Assembly (NCBI RefSeq): GCF_018127745.1
Contig: NZ_CP072333.1
Span: 124,001 to 188,000 of the forward strand
Direction of reading: 5' to 3'
Source: Porphyromonas sp. oral taxon 275
GTDB taxonomy: Bacteria; Bacteroidota; Bacteroidia; Bacteroidales; Porphyromonadaceae
Length of the DNA: 64,000 nucleotides
Part shown: positions 1 to 9,397 of the stretch, piece by piece
Layout of the letters: every line of letters begins with the position of its first letter
Position numbering within the stretch: position 1 is the stretch's first letter
Made by a program: the position numbers and the translations under genes
Notes under the pieces: model-generated
What the model saw: only the letters and a program-made list of their open reading frames with translations
The model's database searches: none
What the model was told of the DNA's origin: nothing

Positions 1-1
1 C

Positions 2-1165
2 TTGGTGCAGACGCTGGGCGACCGCATGAAGGAGGCTTCGGGCGGCTCGAGCATCGTCTACAGCCTCTCCGCCGATGCCGCCACGGCCATCGCTGCGGGC
101 GGCTGGACGGCCAATGGAGCCTACTGGCTGGATGGCCGCATGGCGGCCTGGTCCAGCAGCAGCTACTACGAGCGTATGCCCGCCACGCTGGAGGCCTACA
201 ATCGCAGCAGCGACGGCCCCAATAAGCGCCTCGTCTCGGGACAACTCGCTTGGTCGCCCCTCAGCCGCTATACGAGCCCCGCAGAGAGCTGGTCGGACTG
301 GGGGCGTAGCTTCACGCACCGCTATCCCAGCGGGGATGCCCAGGCCTTCAAGCGCAGTGCGCTGGCCAACGAAGAGGTCACGCGCCTGGCGCTCAAGCTC
401 ATCGATCAGGGTGGCTATGCCGAGAGCAAGACCCCAGGTCTCCTAGCCCTCTCCTACAGCCTCGACGTAGCCCCCGAGGGGCAGACGAGCGAGCTGAGCA
501 GCGAGGAGGTCGATGCCTACGTGCGCCTCGACCGAGATCTGGCGAGCATCGTCAGCGAGCTGGAGCGCAAGCTCGGCCGTGGGCGCTGCCTCATCGCCCT
601 GACAGGTACAGGCTACAGTCACTACCGCAGGCCACGACCCAAGGCGCTGGAGGCGCATTCGGGGCGCTTCAGTGCCAAGAAGGGCGCGGCGCTGCTGAAC
701 CTCTATCTCTCCGCCCTGCATGGTCAGGGCAGCTGGGTAGAGCGCTGCGCCGATGGCCGCCTCTACCTGAATAAGAAGCTCGCTGAGAGCCGCAAGCTCA
801 GCCTCACCTCGCTGCAGGACGAGTCCGCTGCCTTCCTCGCCGAGATGGAGGGCGTAGGCTCGGCCGTCGCTGGCGCGCGCCTCATGCAGGGTGCTGCAGG
901 CGAGCGGGCTCTAGCGCTTCGCCGTGCCGTCCACACCCGCTATCAGGCAGATGTCTACTGGAGTCTGCTGCCCGGCTGGGAGGTCGAGGAGAGCGCCGAC
1001 AGCCCCAATCTATGGCTGCAGGCCCTCAGTGTCGACACCCCCTGCATCCTCTGGGGAGCAGGGCTCACGCCTAAGACCTTCGACTATCCTATCCTCGCGG
1101 CGCCCGACGTCGTCAAGGCCATCGCCCGCGTCCTGAGGATACGCCCGCCCAACGCCGCCTACTAG
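2..1165 (+). CDS. Alkaline-phosphatase-fold protein, C-terminal part, apparently degenerate
   Basis: Partial gene; the frame is open at the left window edge and 387 residues are visible. The layout resembles the C-terminal two thirds of the type I phosphodiesterase/nucleotide pyrophosphatase family (PafA-like): a segment ending YVRLDRDLASIV matches the family's 'xYxRLDxDIAxLL' region, and the end (APDVVKAIARVL) matches the usual 'DIAPTLAALL' helix. The metal ligands normally found after these landmarks are not seen: the GH after the S-x-D motif, the DHG motif (here LTGTGYSHY) and the late TH (here SVDTPCIL). It may therefore be a non-catalytic member. The catalytic Thr/Ser region lies outside the window. 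A short GC hairpin (1243-1265) separates it from secA and may terminate it. The fold is fairly sure; the function is unknown. Confidence 0.6.
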   Translation: MVQTLGDRMKEASGGSSIVYSLSADAATAIAAGGWTANGAYWLDGRMAAWSSSSYYERMPATLEAYNRSSDGPNKRLVSGQLAWSPLSRYTSPAESWSDWGRSFTHRYPSGDAQAFKRSALANEEVTRLALKLIDQGGYAESKTPGLLALSYSLDVAPEGQTSELSSEEVDAYVRLDRDLASIVSELERKLGRGRCLIALTGTGYSHYRRPRPKALEAHSGRFSAKKGAALLNLYLSALHGQGSWVERCADGRLYLNKKLAESRKLSLTSLQDESAAFLAEMEGVGSAVAGARLMQGAAGERALALRRAVHTRYQADVYWSLLPGWEVEESADSPNLWLQALSVDTPCILWGAGLTPKTFDYPILAAPDVVKAIARVLRIRPPNAAY

Positions 1166-1303
1166 CCGAGAGGCTCGTAGACCCTACTGCGCCCTCCTCG
1201 GAGTGCGCGCCGAGCCCCTCTGAGGCCTAGCCTAGGCCACGGGCTCCCCCTGTCTTTGGGGGAGCTTCCTCACCCTTTCCAAGCAACAAACACAAGATAC
1301 ATA

Positions 1304-4300
1304 ATGGGATTTACAGACTTTCTGTCGAAGCTCTTCGGCAACAAATCACAGCGTGACCTCAAGGAGATCACCCCTTGGGTGGAGCGCGTCAAAGTTATTT
1401 ACCCCGAGATCGACGCCCTCAGCCACGATGAGCTGCGTGCGCGCACGGCGGCCCTTCGCCAGCGCATCCAGGACTATGTCGCCGCCGAGCGTGCCGAGGT
1501 AGAGGCGCTCAAGGCCAGCGTCGAGGGCAAGGACCTCGATGCTCGTGAGGAGATCTGGGGCAAGGTAGACAAGCTCGAGAAGGAGATCCTCGACAAGCTG
1601 GAGCTCGTCCTCGACGAGATCCACCCCGAGGCCTTCGCCATCGTCAAGAGCACGGGGCGCCGCTTCGCGGAGGCTCCTGAGCTACGTGTAGCGGCTACGG
1701 ACTTCGACCGCGAGCTCAGCGTGACGCACGACTTCGTCCGTATTGAGGGCGACACGGCCGTCTATCAGAACCACTGGCTCGCTGGGGGCAACGAGATCAC
1801 CTGGGACATGGTGCACTACGATGTGCAGCTCTTCGGGGGGACGGTACTGCACCGTGGCAAGATCGCCGAGATGGCTACGGGTGAGGGTAAGACGCTGGTG
1901 GCGACGCTGCCTGTCTTCCTCAACGCCCTCACGGGGAACGGTGTGCACGTCGTCACCGTCAACGACTACCTCTCCAAGCGCGACTCGGAGTGGATGGGCC
2001 CCCTATACATGTTCCACGGTCTTAGCGTCGACTGCATCGACAAGCACCGACCCAATACGCCCGAGCGCCGCGCGGCCTACAACGCTGACATCACCTTCGG
2101 GACGAACAATGAGTTCGGCTTCGACTACCTGCGCGACAATATGGCGACCAGCCCCGAGGACCTCGTCCAGCGCAAGCACAACTATGCTATCGTGGACGAA
2201 GTGGACTCTGTGCTCATCGACGACGCCCGTACGCCACTGATCATCTCGGGCCCTGTGCCCAAGGGTGACGACCAGCTCTTCGAGCAGTTCCTGCCCAATG
2301 TGGAGACCGTCGTCGAGGCGCAGCGCCGCCTCTGCCAGCAGCTCCTCATCGATGCCAAGAAGAAGATCGGGAGCGACGACAAGAAGGAGCAGGAGGAGGG
2401 CTACTTCCTACTCTTCCGCTCCTACAAGGGTATGCCCAAGAGCAAGCCCCTCATCAAGTACCTCAGCGAGCCTGGTATCAAGACCGGTATGCTCAAGGTC
2501 GAGGAGGAGTACATGGCTGATAACATGCGCCAGATGCATATCGTCACCGATGAGCTCTACTTCGTCATCGACGAGAAGCAGAATAGCATCGAGCTCTCGG
2601 ACAAGGGGATCGACCTCCTCACGCAGGGCACCGATGACAGCCGCTTCTTCATCCTTCCCGACATCGCTTCGCTGCTGGCCGAGCTCGCTGCCGAGGGCCT
2701 CACGCCCGAGGAGCACGCTGCTCGCAAGGAGGCGCTGCTCGCCGACTACGCCGTCAAGAGCGAGCGCGTACACACGGTCAACCAGCTCCTCAAGGCCTAC
2801 ACCCTCTTTGAGAAGGACGACCAGTACGTCGTCATGGACGGCAAGGTGATGATCGTCGACGAGCAGACGGGCCGTATCATGGACGGTCGTCGCTACTCCG
2901 ACGGGCTGCACCAGGCCATCGAGGCCAAGGAGCGCGTCCACGTGGAGGCCGCCACGCAGACCTTCGCCACGATCACGCTGCAGAACTACTTCCGCATGTA
3001 TCACAAGCTCTCTGGGATGACCGGGACGGCCGAGACCGAGGCTGGCGAGCTGTGGGACATCTACAAGCTGGACGTCGTCGTCATCCCCACCAACCGCCCC
3101 ATCGCACGCCACGACCTCAACGATCGTATCTACAAGACGGCTCGTGAGAAGTACGCCGCCGTCATCGAGGAGATCGTCCGCCTCGTAGAAGGTGGACGCC
3201 CCGTGCTGGTAGGTACGACCTCGGTCGAGATCTCGCAGCTGCTGAGCAAGATGCTCACCCTGCGCAAGATCCCCCACAATGTCCTCAACGCTAAGCTCCA
3301 CCAGAAGGAGGCCGAGATCGTCGCCCAGGCAGGTAAGCCCGGCGTGGTGACCATCGCTACCAACATGGCAGGGCGTGGTACCGACATCAAGCTCACGCCC
3401 GAGGTCAAGGCCGCAGGTGGGCTGGCGATCCTCGGTACCGAGCGTCACGAGTCGCGCCGTGTAGACCGCCAGCTGCGTGGTCGTGCAGGGCGTCAGGGTG
3501 ACCCCGGGTCGTCCGTCTTCTTCGTCTCGCTGGAGGACCACCTGATGCGTCTCTTCGCCTCCGACCGTCTCTCGGCGATGATGGACAAGATGGGCTTCCA
3601 GGAGGGCGAAGTACTGGAGCACAGCATGCTCAATAAGGCCGTAGAGCGCGCGCAGAAGAAGGTCGAGGAGAATAACTTCGGCATCCGCAAGCGTCTCCTC
3701 GAGTACGATGACGTGATGAACTCCCAGCGTGAGGTCATCTACAAGCGTCGTCGCCACGCCCTCATGGGTGAGCGTATCGAGATGGACGTCATGAATACGC
3801 TCTACGATGCTGGGCGTATCCTCGTGGACGCACACCGCGAGGCCGAGGACTTCGACAGCTTCAGCGTGGACGTCATGCGTACCTTCGCCATCGAGGCGCC
3901 CTTTGACGCGGATACCTTCCGCAGGACCAAGGCCGATCAGCTAGCAGACCTGCTCTACGACGCCGTCGAGGCCGCCTTCCAGCGCCGCGCCGCTCAGATC
4001 GCCGAGCAGGCCTACCCTGTGCTCCATCAGGTCTATCAGGAGCAGGGCCAGGTATATGAGCGCATCATGGTACCCCTGACCGATGGCCGCCTCGTCTACA
4101 ATGTCAGCTGCAACCTCCGCGACGCCGATGCCAGCGAGGGTCGCACGATCATGAAGGAGTTCGAGAAGTCCGTCGTCCTGCACCACATCGATGAGGCGTG
4201 GAAGGAGCATCTGCGTGAGATGGACGAGCTGCGCAACTCGGTGCAGAACGCTAGCTATGAGAACAAGGATCCTCTGCTGGTCTACAAGCTCGAGTCCTAC

Positions 4301-4606
4301 GAGCTCTTCCGCCAGATGATCGAGGAGATGAACCGCAAGACGGCCTCCGTGCTGATGCGTGTCCACCTCAACATCGCGCCGCCTAGTGACCAGGAGCTCC
4401 GCGAGCTCGAGATCCAGGCAGCGGAGGCCCAGCGACAGATCGCCGAGCAGCAGTACCGCGAGGGACGCGATGAGGTCGGCAGCGAAGCCGAGCAGGAGGC
4501 TCAGCGCCGTACGCCTGCCCGCGCTACGCACAGCGTCGGTCGCAATGACCTCTGCCCCTGCGGCAGCGGCAAGAAGTTCAAGCACTGCCACGGTCGTGGC
4601 CTCTAG
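1304..4606 (+). CDS. secA: Preprotein translocase ATPase SecA
   Basis: Motor ATPase that drives unfolded preproteins through SecYEG at the inner membrane. I chose the ATG at 1304 (protein [14 protein letters not shown]), giving 1100 residues; the upstream in-frame codons do not resemble SecA. Walker A MATGEGKT lies at residues 190-197 and the DEAD-type [13 protein letters not shown] at about 297-309. The second helicase half contains [10 protein letters not shown] and the arginine-finger region [13 protein letters not shown]. The C-terminal zinc motif [13 protein letters not shown] starts at C1084. The protein is longer than the roughly 900-residue E. coli form, as is usual in Bacteroidota, where extra sequence is inserted near the preprotein-binding domain. 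It is a single gene followed by a strong terminator. Confidence 0.98.
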   Translation: MGFTDFLSKLFGNKSQRDLKEITPWVERVKVIYPEIDALSHDELRARTAALRQRIQDYVAAERAEVEALKASVEGKDLDAREEIWGKVDKLEKEILDKLELVLDEIHPEAFAIVKSTGRRFAEAPELRVAATDFDRELSVTHDFVRIEGDTAVYQNHWLAGGNEITWDMVHYDVQLFGGTVLHRGKIAEMATGEGKTLVATLPVFLNALTGNGVHVVTVNDYLSKRDSEWMGPLYMFHGLSVDCIDKHRPNTPERRAAYNADITFGTNNEFGFDYLRDNMATSPEDLVQRKHNYAIVDEVDSVLIDDARTPLIISGPVPKGDDQLFEQFLPNVETVVEAQRRLCQQLLIDAKKKIGSDDKKEQEEGYFLLFRSYKGMPKSKPLIKYLSEPGIKTGMLKVEEEYMADNMRQMHIVTDELYFVIDEKQNSIELSDKGIDLLTQGTDDSRFFILPDIASLLAELAAEGLTPEEHAARKEALLADYAVKSERVHTVNQLLKAYTLFEKDDQYVVMDGKVMIVDEQTGRIMDGRRYSDGLHQAIEAKERVHVEAATQTFATITLQNYFRMYHKLSGMTGTAETEAGELWDIYKLDVVVIPTNRPIARHDLNDRIYKTAREKYAAVIEEIVRLVEGGRPVLVGTTSVEISQLLSKMLTLRKIPHNVLNAKLHQKEAEIVAQAGKPGVVTIATNMAGRGTDIKLTPEVKAAGGLAILGTERHESRRVDRQLRGRAGRQGDPGSSVFFVSLEDHLMRLFASDRLSAMMDKMGFQEGEVLEHSMLNKAVERAQKKVEENNFGIRKRLLEYDDVMNSQREVIYKRRRHALMGERIEMDVMNTLYDAGRILVDAHREAEDFDSFSVDVMRTFAIEAPFDADTFRRTKADQLADLLYDAVEAAFQRRAAQIAEQAYPVLHQVYQEQGQVYERIMVPLTDGRLVYNVSCNLRDADASEGRTIMKEFEKSVVLHHIDEAWKEHLREMDELRNSVQNASYENKDPLLVYKLESYELFRQMIEEMNRKTASVLMRVHLNIAPPSDQELRELEIQAAEAQRQIAEQQYREGRDEVGSEAEQEAQRRTPARATHSVGRNDLCPCGSGKKFKHCHGRGL

Positions 4607-4648
4607 GCCCGAGCCCTCAGCGAGCGCAGGCTCGCTCCTAAAGTAAGC

Positions 4649-4692
4649 GCAGCGCCTCGACGTCCTCGTGACGTCGGGGCGCTGCCTTTTTT
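4649..4692 (+). terminator. Rho-independent terminator of secA
   Basis: A 15-bp stem (4649-4663 with 4671-4685, one G-U pair, 7-nt loop) is followed by six T residues at 4687-4692. Confidence 0.9.
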
Positions 4693-4737
4693 GAAGGCCT
4701 GCCGTGAGCGGTGCTGCGGTAGCGCCTGGGACGCCCG

Positions 4738-4822
4738 TGAGGGATATCAGTGCGCCCCCGCGAGGGATATCCCTAAGACGGCTGACGGACGTCCTTCAGC
4801 GCCCTGACTGGTATCCCTCGCG
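4738..4822. repeat. 22-bp-period palindromic array, four units (array A1)
   Basis: Four units have centres GATATC (4743), GATATC (4766), GACGTC (4788) and GGTATC (4810), spaced 23, 22 and 22 bp. Each centre is flanked by GAGG/CCTC-like arms, so a unit is an imperfect palindrome. The array lies between the secA terminator and lutA, and related arrays occur at 17.3, 24.0, 52.4, 58.2 and 62.3 kb. Confidence 0.85.
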
Positions 4823-4860
4823 CACCTTCCCCCTAGGCCCGCGTGCTGCTCAGACGGAGT

Positions 4861-4978
4861 GCTAAGCCCCTATAGGGGCGACCCCAACAAAGCCCAGGGT
4901 GCGCAGCCCTGAAAGGGCGACCAAACCCTGGGTAGGCCAGCGTTATAAGAAACAGAGCCCTACAGGGGCGACCCTCCG
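4861..4978 (+). repeat. Dispersed GGGCGACC repeat, copy 1
   Basis: About 115 bp carrying three GGGGCGACCC-type blocks and an AGCCCAGGGTGCGCAGCCCT block. An inverted copy with the same order of blocks lies at 17558-17672. The rest of the 4607-5370 gap holds the secA terminator, array A1, about 300 bp of GC-rich sequence with no credible gene, and the lut promoter. Confidence 0.85.
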
Positions 4979-5277
4979 AGCCGTCGTGCTGCCGTCGCCC
5001 TAGGACCTCGACTTCATGCTGACTCGCCTTGCGGGTGCGCCCCGCAGGGGCTTGTGGCGCCCTTTGCCCTTCCCTCCAGTATGGGTATGCGCGCCGCTTC
5101 CCTTGAGGGCTAGCTCTCGGAATAGCGGCTGGTGCTAGCCTCGCGGCTAAGGGGGGCGGCGCTGGCCTTAGGCTTAGGATTGCGGGTGAACTCGGAAAGG
5201 AGGGGAGCGCGTGCGGGCGGGGAGCGGCAGCTGGGCTAGTCGGCTGAGCCTGTGTACACAAGGCTTGGCGGGCGGTA

Positions 5278-5309
5278 TTTGGTATTGTCCCCAAGAGGTT
5301 TTACCTTAG
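5278..5309 (+). promoter_or_regulatory. Bacteroidota-type promoter of lutABC
   Basis: A -33 TTTG at 5278-5281, exactly 20 nt, then TACCTTAG at 5302-5309, one base off TAnnTTTG. It leaves a leader of about 55 nt before lutA. Confidence 0.6.
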
Positions 5310-5370
5310 CAGTGGACGAAGCGCATGGAGGAACAGCTTCGCCTCATCACTCTAAACGGTATTATAGTAT

Positions 5371-6108
5371 ATGAGAGTAGGACTATTCATCCCCTGCTAC
5401 GTCAATGCTATCTACCCCCACGTCGGGATAGCGACCTATCGGCTACTGACAGCTCTAGGCCATGACGTAGTGTATCCGCTGAACCAGACCTGCTGTGGCC
5501 AGCCCATGGCCAATGCGGGCTATCAGTACCAAGCCAAGCACCTTGCGCGACGCTTCGAGGAGCTCTTTGAGGACTTCGAGGTCATCGTCGGCCCCTCGGC
5601 CAGCTGTGTCGCCTTCGTCAAGGAGAACTATGGCCATATCCTCGCCGGGGAGCACCGCTGCCAGACCCCTGGCCGCGTGCGCGACGTCATCGAGTTCCTG
5701 CACGATGACCTCAAGATCCGCTCCCTGCCCAGCCACTTCCCTCACCGCGTCAGCATCCACAACAGCTGCCACGGGGTACGCGAGCTTCACCTCTCTACGC
5801 CCAGTGAGCGCAACCTCCCCTACATGAACAAGATCCGTAACCTCCTCGAGCTCGTCGACGGCATCGAGGTCGTCGAGCCTGAGCGTATCGATGAGTGCTG
5901 CGGCTTCGGGGGGATGTACTCGATCGAGGAGCCCGAGGTCAGTGTCTGCATGGGTCGGGACAAGGTCAAGGACCACATGAGTACGGGTGCTGCCTACATC
6001 ACGGGCAGCGACAGCAGCTGCCTGATGCATATGCAGGGCGTCATTGACCGTGAGCACTATCCTATACAGACCATTCACGCCATCGAAATCCTAGCAGCCA
6101 ACCTATGA
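5371..6108 (+). CDS. lutA: LutA-like (Fe-S)-binding oxidoreductase
   Basis: Subunit of the LutABC complex, which oxidises L-lactate to pyruvate, probably in the cytoplasm. At 245 residues it has the two cysteine-rich CCG domains of the family: C9 with C41-C42-G43 (NQTCCGQP) and C79, then C133 (HNSCHG) with C176-C177-G178 (DECCGFGG) and a late DSSC. These motifs ligate Fe-S clusters in related heterodisulfide-reductase-type proteins. It is the first gene of a tight operon and overlaps lutB by 4 bp (ATGA). The ATG at 5371 gives the typical MRVGLFIPCYVN start. The assignment rests on motif, size and gene order; related proteins can act on glycolate, so the substrate is inferred. Confidence 0.92.
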   Translation: MRVGLFIPCYVNAIYPHVGIATYRLLTALGHDVVYPLNQTCCGQPMANAGYQYQAKHLARRFEELFEDFEVIVGPSASCVAFVKENYGHILAGEHRCQTPGRVRDVIEFLHDDLKIRSLPSHFPHRVSIHNSCHGVRELHLSTPSERNLPYMNKIRNLLELVDGIEVVEPERIDECCGFGGMYSIEEPEVSVCMGRDKVKDHMSTGAAYITGSDSSCLMHMQGVIDREHYPIQTIHAIEILAANL

Positions 6109-7478
6109 GTACCTCACATGCAGCGGCAGCAGCCCGCTTTATCGAGAATATGGAGCGTACGAGCTGGCACAATCAGGCCCTATGGTTCGTACGGCAGAAG
6201 CGTGACCGCGTGAGCAAGCAGCTCCCCGAGTGGGAGGAGCTCCGCCAGCTAGCGCACGACATCAAGCGCTACAACGTCACCCACCTGGATAGTCTGCTGG
6301 AGCGCTTCGAGGCTAAGGCTCAGGCCAACGGCGTCACTGTCCACTGGGCTGTAGATGCCGAGGAGCACAATCGTATCGTCCATGGCCTACTCGAGCAGCA
6401 CGGCGTCAAGAGCCTGGTGAAGAGTAAGTCCATGCTCAGCGAGGAGTGCGAGCTGAACGCCTACCTCATGGCACGCGGCATCGACGTCATCGAGAGTGAC
6501 CTCGGCGAGCGCATCCTCCAGCTGATGCACCAGCGTCCTAGCCACATCGTCATGCCGGCCATCCACATCAAGCGCGAGGAGGTGGCCGAGCTCTTCGCCC
6601 GTGAGATGGGCACCGAGCCAGGCAATAGCGACCCGACCTACCTGACGCATGCGGCGCGTGCCAACCTACGTCGCCACTTCCTCGAGGCCGATGCCGCGAT
6701 GACCGGGGGCAACTTTGCCATCGCGGAGACAGGCGAGGTGGTGGTCTGCACCAACGAGGGCAACGCCGATATGGGCATGGCCTGCCAGAAGCTCAATATC
6801 TGCTCCTTCGGCATCGAGAAGGTTATCGAGAGCCTCGACCAGCTAGCCGTCTTCCAGCGTCTACTGGCTCGTAGCGCCACGGGGCAGGCCTCTACGACCT
6901 ACACCTCCTCCTTCCGCAAGCCGCAGGAGGGCGGGGAGCTGCACTTCGTCATCGTAGACAATGGGCGCTCCAGCATCATCGCCAACAAGGAGCACGACAA
7001 GCTGCTGAACTGCATCCGCTGCGGCGCCTGCATGAATACCTGCCCCGTCTATCGACGCTCGGGCGGCTACAGCTACAGCTACTTCATCCCTGGGCCCATC
7101 GGCATCAACCTTGGCATGGTGCACGACCCCGTGCGCTATGCGGGCAATGTCTCGGCCTGCACGCTCTGCCTCTCCTGCTCCAATGTCTGCCCCGTCAAGA
7201 TCGACCTCGGCGAGCAGATCTACCGCTGGCGCCAGCAGCTCGACAAGCTGGGGCAGGCCAATAAGGAGAAGAAGCTGATGAGCTACGGCATGAAGTTCCT
7301 GATGGAGCGCCCAGGGCTCTTCAACACCGCCCTACGCTGTGCGCCTGTGGCCAACCACCTCCCGCGCTTCCTCCTCTATAATAGCCTGAACGCCTGGGGT
7401 AAGGGCCGTGAGCTCCCGCACTTTGCCTCCCAGAGCTTCAATGACTGGTGGATCAAGACGCAAGAAAAGAAGAAGTAA
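6105..7478 (+). CDS. lutB: LutB-like iron-sulfur protein (lactate oxidation)
   Basis: A 457-residue protein matching LutB, the central iron-sulfur subunit of the L-lactate oxidation complex. The N-terminal two thirds is the LUD domain, shared with LutC. It is followed by two [4Fe-4S] ferredoxin motifs: C303-C306-C309-C313 (CIRCGACMNTCPVY) and C352-C355-C358-C362 (CTLCLSCSNVCPVK). Electrons from lactate are presumed to pass through these clusters to a quinone or another carrier. The start overlaps the lutA stop (ATGA), which points to translational coupling. The C-terminal part ends in a Lys-rich tail and runs up to lutC. Confidence 0.94.
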   Translation: MSTSHAAAAARFIENMERTSWHNQALWFVRQKRDRVSKQLPEWEELRQLAHDIKRYNVTHLDSLLERFEAKAQANGVTVHWAVDAEEHNRIVHGLLEQHGVKSLVKSKSMLSEECELNAYLMARGIDVIESDLGERILQLMHQRPSHIVMPAIHIKREEVAELFAREMGTEPGNSDPTYLTHAARANLRRHFLEADAAMTGGNFAIAETGEVVVCTNEGNADMGMACQKLNICSFGIEKVIESLDQLAVFQRLLARSATGQASTTYTSSFRKPQEGGELHFVIVDNGRSSIIANKEHDKLLNCIRCGACMNTCPVYRRSGGYSYSYFIPGPIGINLGMVHDPVRYAGNVSACTLCLSCSNVCPVKIDLGEQIYRWRQQLDKLGQANKEKKLMSYGMKFLMERPGLFNTALRCAPVANHLPRFLLYNSLNAWGKGRELPHFASQSFNDWWIKTQEKKK

Positions 7479-7483
7479 GGCCT

Positions 7484-8074
7484 ATGTCACACGCTAAGCA
7501 AGGCGTCCTGGAGAACATCCGACGCTATACCACCCATCGCGAGGCTCACCCCGACCTAGAGGGCTTCGCAGCGATTACCTACCCGGACCGCGTCCAGCAG
7601 TTCGAGCGCATCATGACGGAGGTCGGCGGTCGCGTCGTCCTGCTGCAGCCTGGGGATGATCTGGCGGCCATCATCCGCGAGCTCTACCCCGAGGCCCAGC
7701 GCTTCATCAGCGACCTTGAGCTGCCTGGCCTAGGGAGCCTGCGCCCCAGTGAGGCAGGCGACCCGACGGCCATGAACGGTACGGATGTCACCATCGTCGA
7801 GACACCCCTCGGCGTCTGCGAGAACGGCTGCTGCTGGGTCGAGCAGCGGGACGAGTGGCGGGCGGAGTTCTTCATCGCGGAGAACCTCGTCTTTGTCCTG
7901 AACCGCTCCGACCTCGTGGACAACATGCATCAGGCGATGCGCCGCGTGCGCCAGCTCAATCCTCAGAGCCCCTTCTCGGGCTTCATCAGTGGGCCCAGCA
8001 AGACGGCTGACATCGAGCAGGCTCTCGTGATGGGCGCTCACGGCGCCCGTGGGGTGACCGTCCTCCTTCGCTAG
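7484..8074 (+). CDS. lutC: LutC-like LUD-domain protein
   Basis: Third gene of lutABC, with 196 residues from the ATG at 7484 (MSHAKQGVLENIRR). This start lies 5 bp after the lutB stop; a longer reading from 7448 would overlap lutB and adds residues that do not look native. It has a LUD domain, with the family segments TDVTIVETPLGVCENGCCWV, NLVFVLNRSDLV near the middle and FISGPSKTADIEQALVMGAHG near the end. It is required with LutA and LutB for lactate oxidation in organisms where this was tested. A long hairpin follows the gene. Confidence 0.92.
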   Translation: MSHAKQGVLENIRRYTTHREAHPDLEGFAAITYPDRVQQFERIMTEVGGRVVLLQPGDDLAAIIRELYPEAQRFISDLELPGLGSLRPSEAGDPTAMNGTDVTIVETPLGVCENGCCWVEQRDEWRAEFFIAENLVFVLNRSDLVDNMHQAMRRVRQLNPQSPFSGFISGPSKTADIEQALVMGAHGARGVTVLLR

Positions 8075-8105
8075 CTCACAGCTTCCCTAGAGCTAAGACC
8101 AAAGG

Positions 8106-8147
8106 CACGCGGGGCTCATCCATCGACTGATGGGTGAGCCCCGCGTG
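8106..8147. terminator. Hairpin after lutABC
   Basis: Arms 8106-8124 and 8129-8147 (19 positions, one mismatch) form a stable hairpin. There is no T-run, so termination is inferred from its place between the convergent lutC and yeiH-type genes. I see nothing else in 8148-8336. Confidence 0.5.
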
Positions 8148-8336
8148 ACGTATCGGGCGACTGGAAGGAAGGACTTCGGAGCTGCCTCAGACGAAGCGCT
8201 TAGGCCTCTTGGGACAGCCCTCGGGCTACTCGTCTGGAGGGGCGCCGCTACCATTGCGGGCGCTGGGGGCTTTGCTCTTAGAGGCCTTTAGAGCGCGTCG
8301 GGAGCGGGGCGGAAGACCCCTCGCGCCGTGCTCTGC

Positions 8337-9386
8337 CTAGGCTAGGAAGCGTACCAGGAGGTAGCCGCCACCGACGAGCCAGAGGTAGAGGCCGAGGGCC
8401 AGCAGGAAGGGCTTCACACCCGACTGACGGAACTTAGCCAGCCGCGCCTCCATCCCAATCGCCGTCATGGCCATCGTTAGGACGAAGGTGTCGGCCGTCT
8501 GTATCCAGTCCGTCACCGTCCTGTAGCTCTCCGCCCAGCCGCCTGCGCTGGCCAAGTGAGCCAAGAGGGAATTGGCCAGCACCACGAGGATGAAGTAGCA
8601 GGCGAACCAGGGGATCTGCACCCGCCCCTTGCCCGAGGCACTGCCGCCAGCCTGCCGCTCGCGCATCAGGAAGCTCAGCCCGAGGAGCACCGGGGCCAGC
8701 AGCAGGACGCGTATCATCTTGGTCAGGGTCGCCAGCGCAGCGATCTCGGGACTCATCGCCGCCCCTGCCCCGACGACGTGCGCCACCTCGTGAACCGTGG
8801 CGCCCGTATAGATGCCGACGCCGCGCAGGCCGAGGGCCTCCAGCGCGCCCCAGCGGTAGAGGAGCGGGTAGACGAACATCGAGAGCGTTCCGAAGAGTAC
8901 CACCGTACCCACTGCCACCACCGTGCTGTGCGAGCGCGCTCGTACTACGGGCTCCGTGGCGAGCACGGCTGCGGCGCCGCAGATGGCGCTCCCCGAGGCG
9001 ATGAGGAGCCGCTCGCTACGCTCTAGCCCCAGGGCGCGGCCGAGGAGCTCCCCGAGGAGGAGCGTCCCTAGGACAACGATCGTGTCGATGAGGATGGCCT
9101 CGGGGCCTAGCTCGGTGAGCGCCTCCAGCGTCAGGCGGCAGCCGTAGAAGACGATCCCCGCGCGCAGCAGCTGCTTGCCCGCGATGCGGAAGGCGCCGTC
9201 CCAGGACTCAGGTAGCTGCGGGCGCAGCGTATCGGCCAGCAGCATACCCAGCACGACCCCCAGCACCATGGGGCTGAGGCGCAGCTGCTGCGCCCAGCTG
9301 CACTGGGCTAGCAGCGTGACGCTGAGGGCCAGTAGCGCGATGAGGCTGAGGCCGAGGGCACGGCCGCGGGTCGTGGAGCTATCCAT
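8337..9386 (-). CDS. YeiH/UPF0324-family membrane transporter (putative sulfate exporter family)
   Basis: A 349-residue integral membrane protein with about ten hydrophobic segments. It matches the UPF0324/YeiH family by the N-terminal pattern LSPMVLGVVLGMLLAD, the central SGSAICGAAAVLATEPVV and the GVGIYTGATVHEVAHVVGAG signature, which is highly typical. Members are annotated as putative sulfate exporters, but substrates are mostly unproven. Its start is 11 bp downstream of the outer-membrane protein gene at 9398, so the two are probably cotranscribed. The functional link between them is unknown. Confidence 0.85.
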   Translation of the reverse strand: MDSSTTRGRALGLSLIALLALSVTLLAQCSWAQQLRLSPMVLGVVLGMLLADTLRPQLPESWDGAFRIAGKQLLRAGIVFYGCRLTLEALTELGPEAILIDTIVVLGTLLLGELLGRALGLERSERLLIASGSAICGAAAVLATEPVVRARSHSTVVAVGTVVLFGTLSMFVYPLLYRWGALEALGLRGVGIYTGATVHEVAHVVGAGAAMSPEIAALATLTKMIRVLLLAPVLLGLSFLMRERQAGGSASGKGRVQIPWFACYFILVVLANSLLAHLASAGGWAESYRTVTDWIQTADTFVLTMAMTAIGMEARLAKFRQSGVKPFLLALGLYLWLVGGGYLLVRFLA

Positions 9387-9397
9387 ATAGGGCAGGG

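Noticed and set aside
1251..1258. TGTCTTTG as secA promoter
   Set aside because: It has the wrong second base, no -33 partner, and lies within the hairpin that may terminate the upstream gene.
2408..3835. 475-codon open frame antisense to secA
   Set aside because: Produced by GC-rich codon bias opposite a certain gene; no family resemblance. The same holds for long antisense frames in ychF (32167-33246) and mutB (54330-55469).
4833..5294. 153-codon minus-strand frame
   Set aside because: It mostly translates the dispersed GGGCGACC repeat and low-complexity GC sequence.
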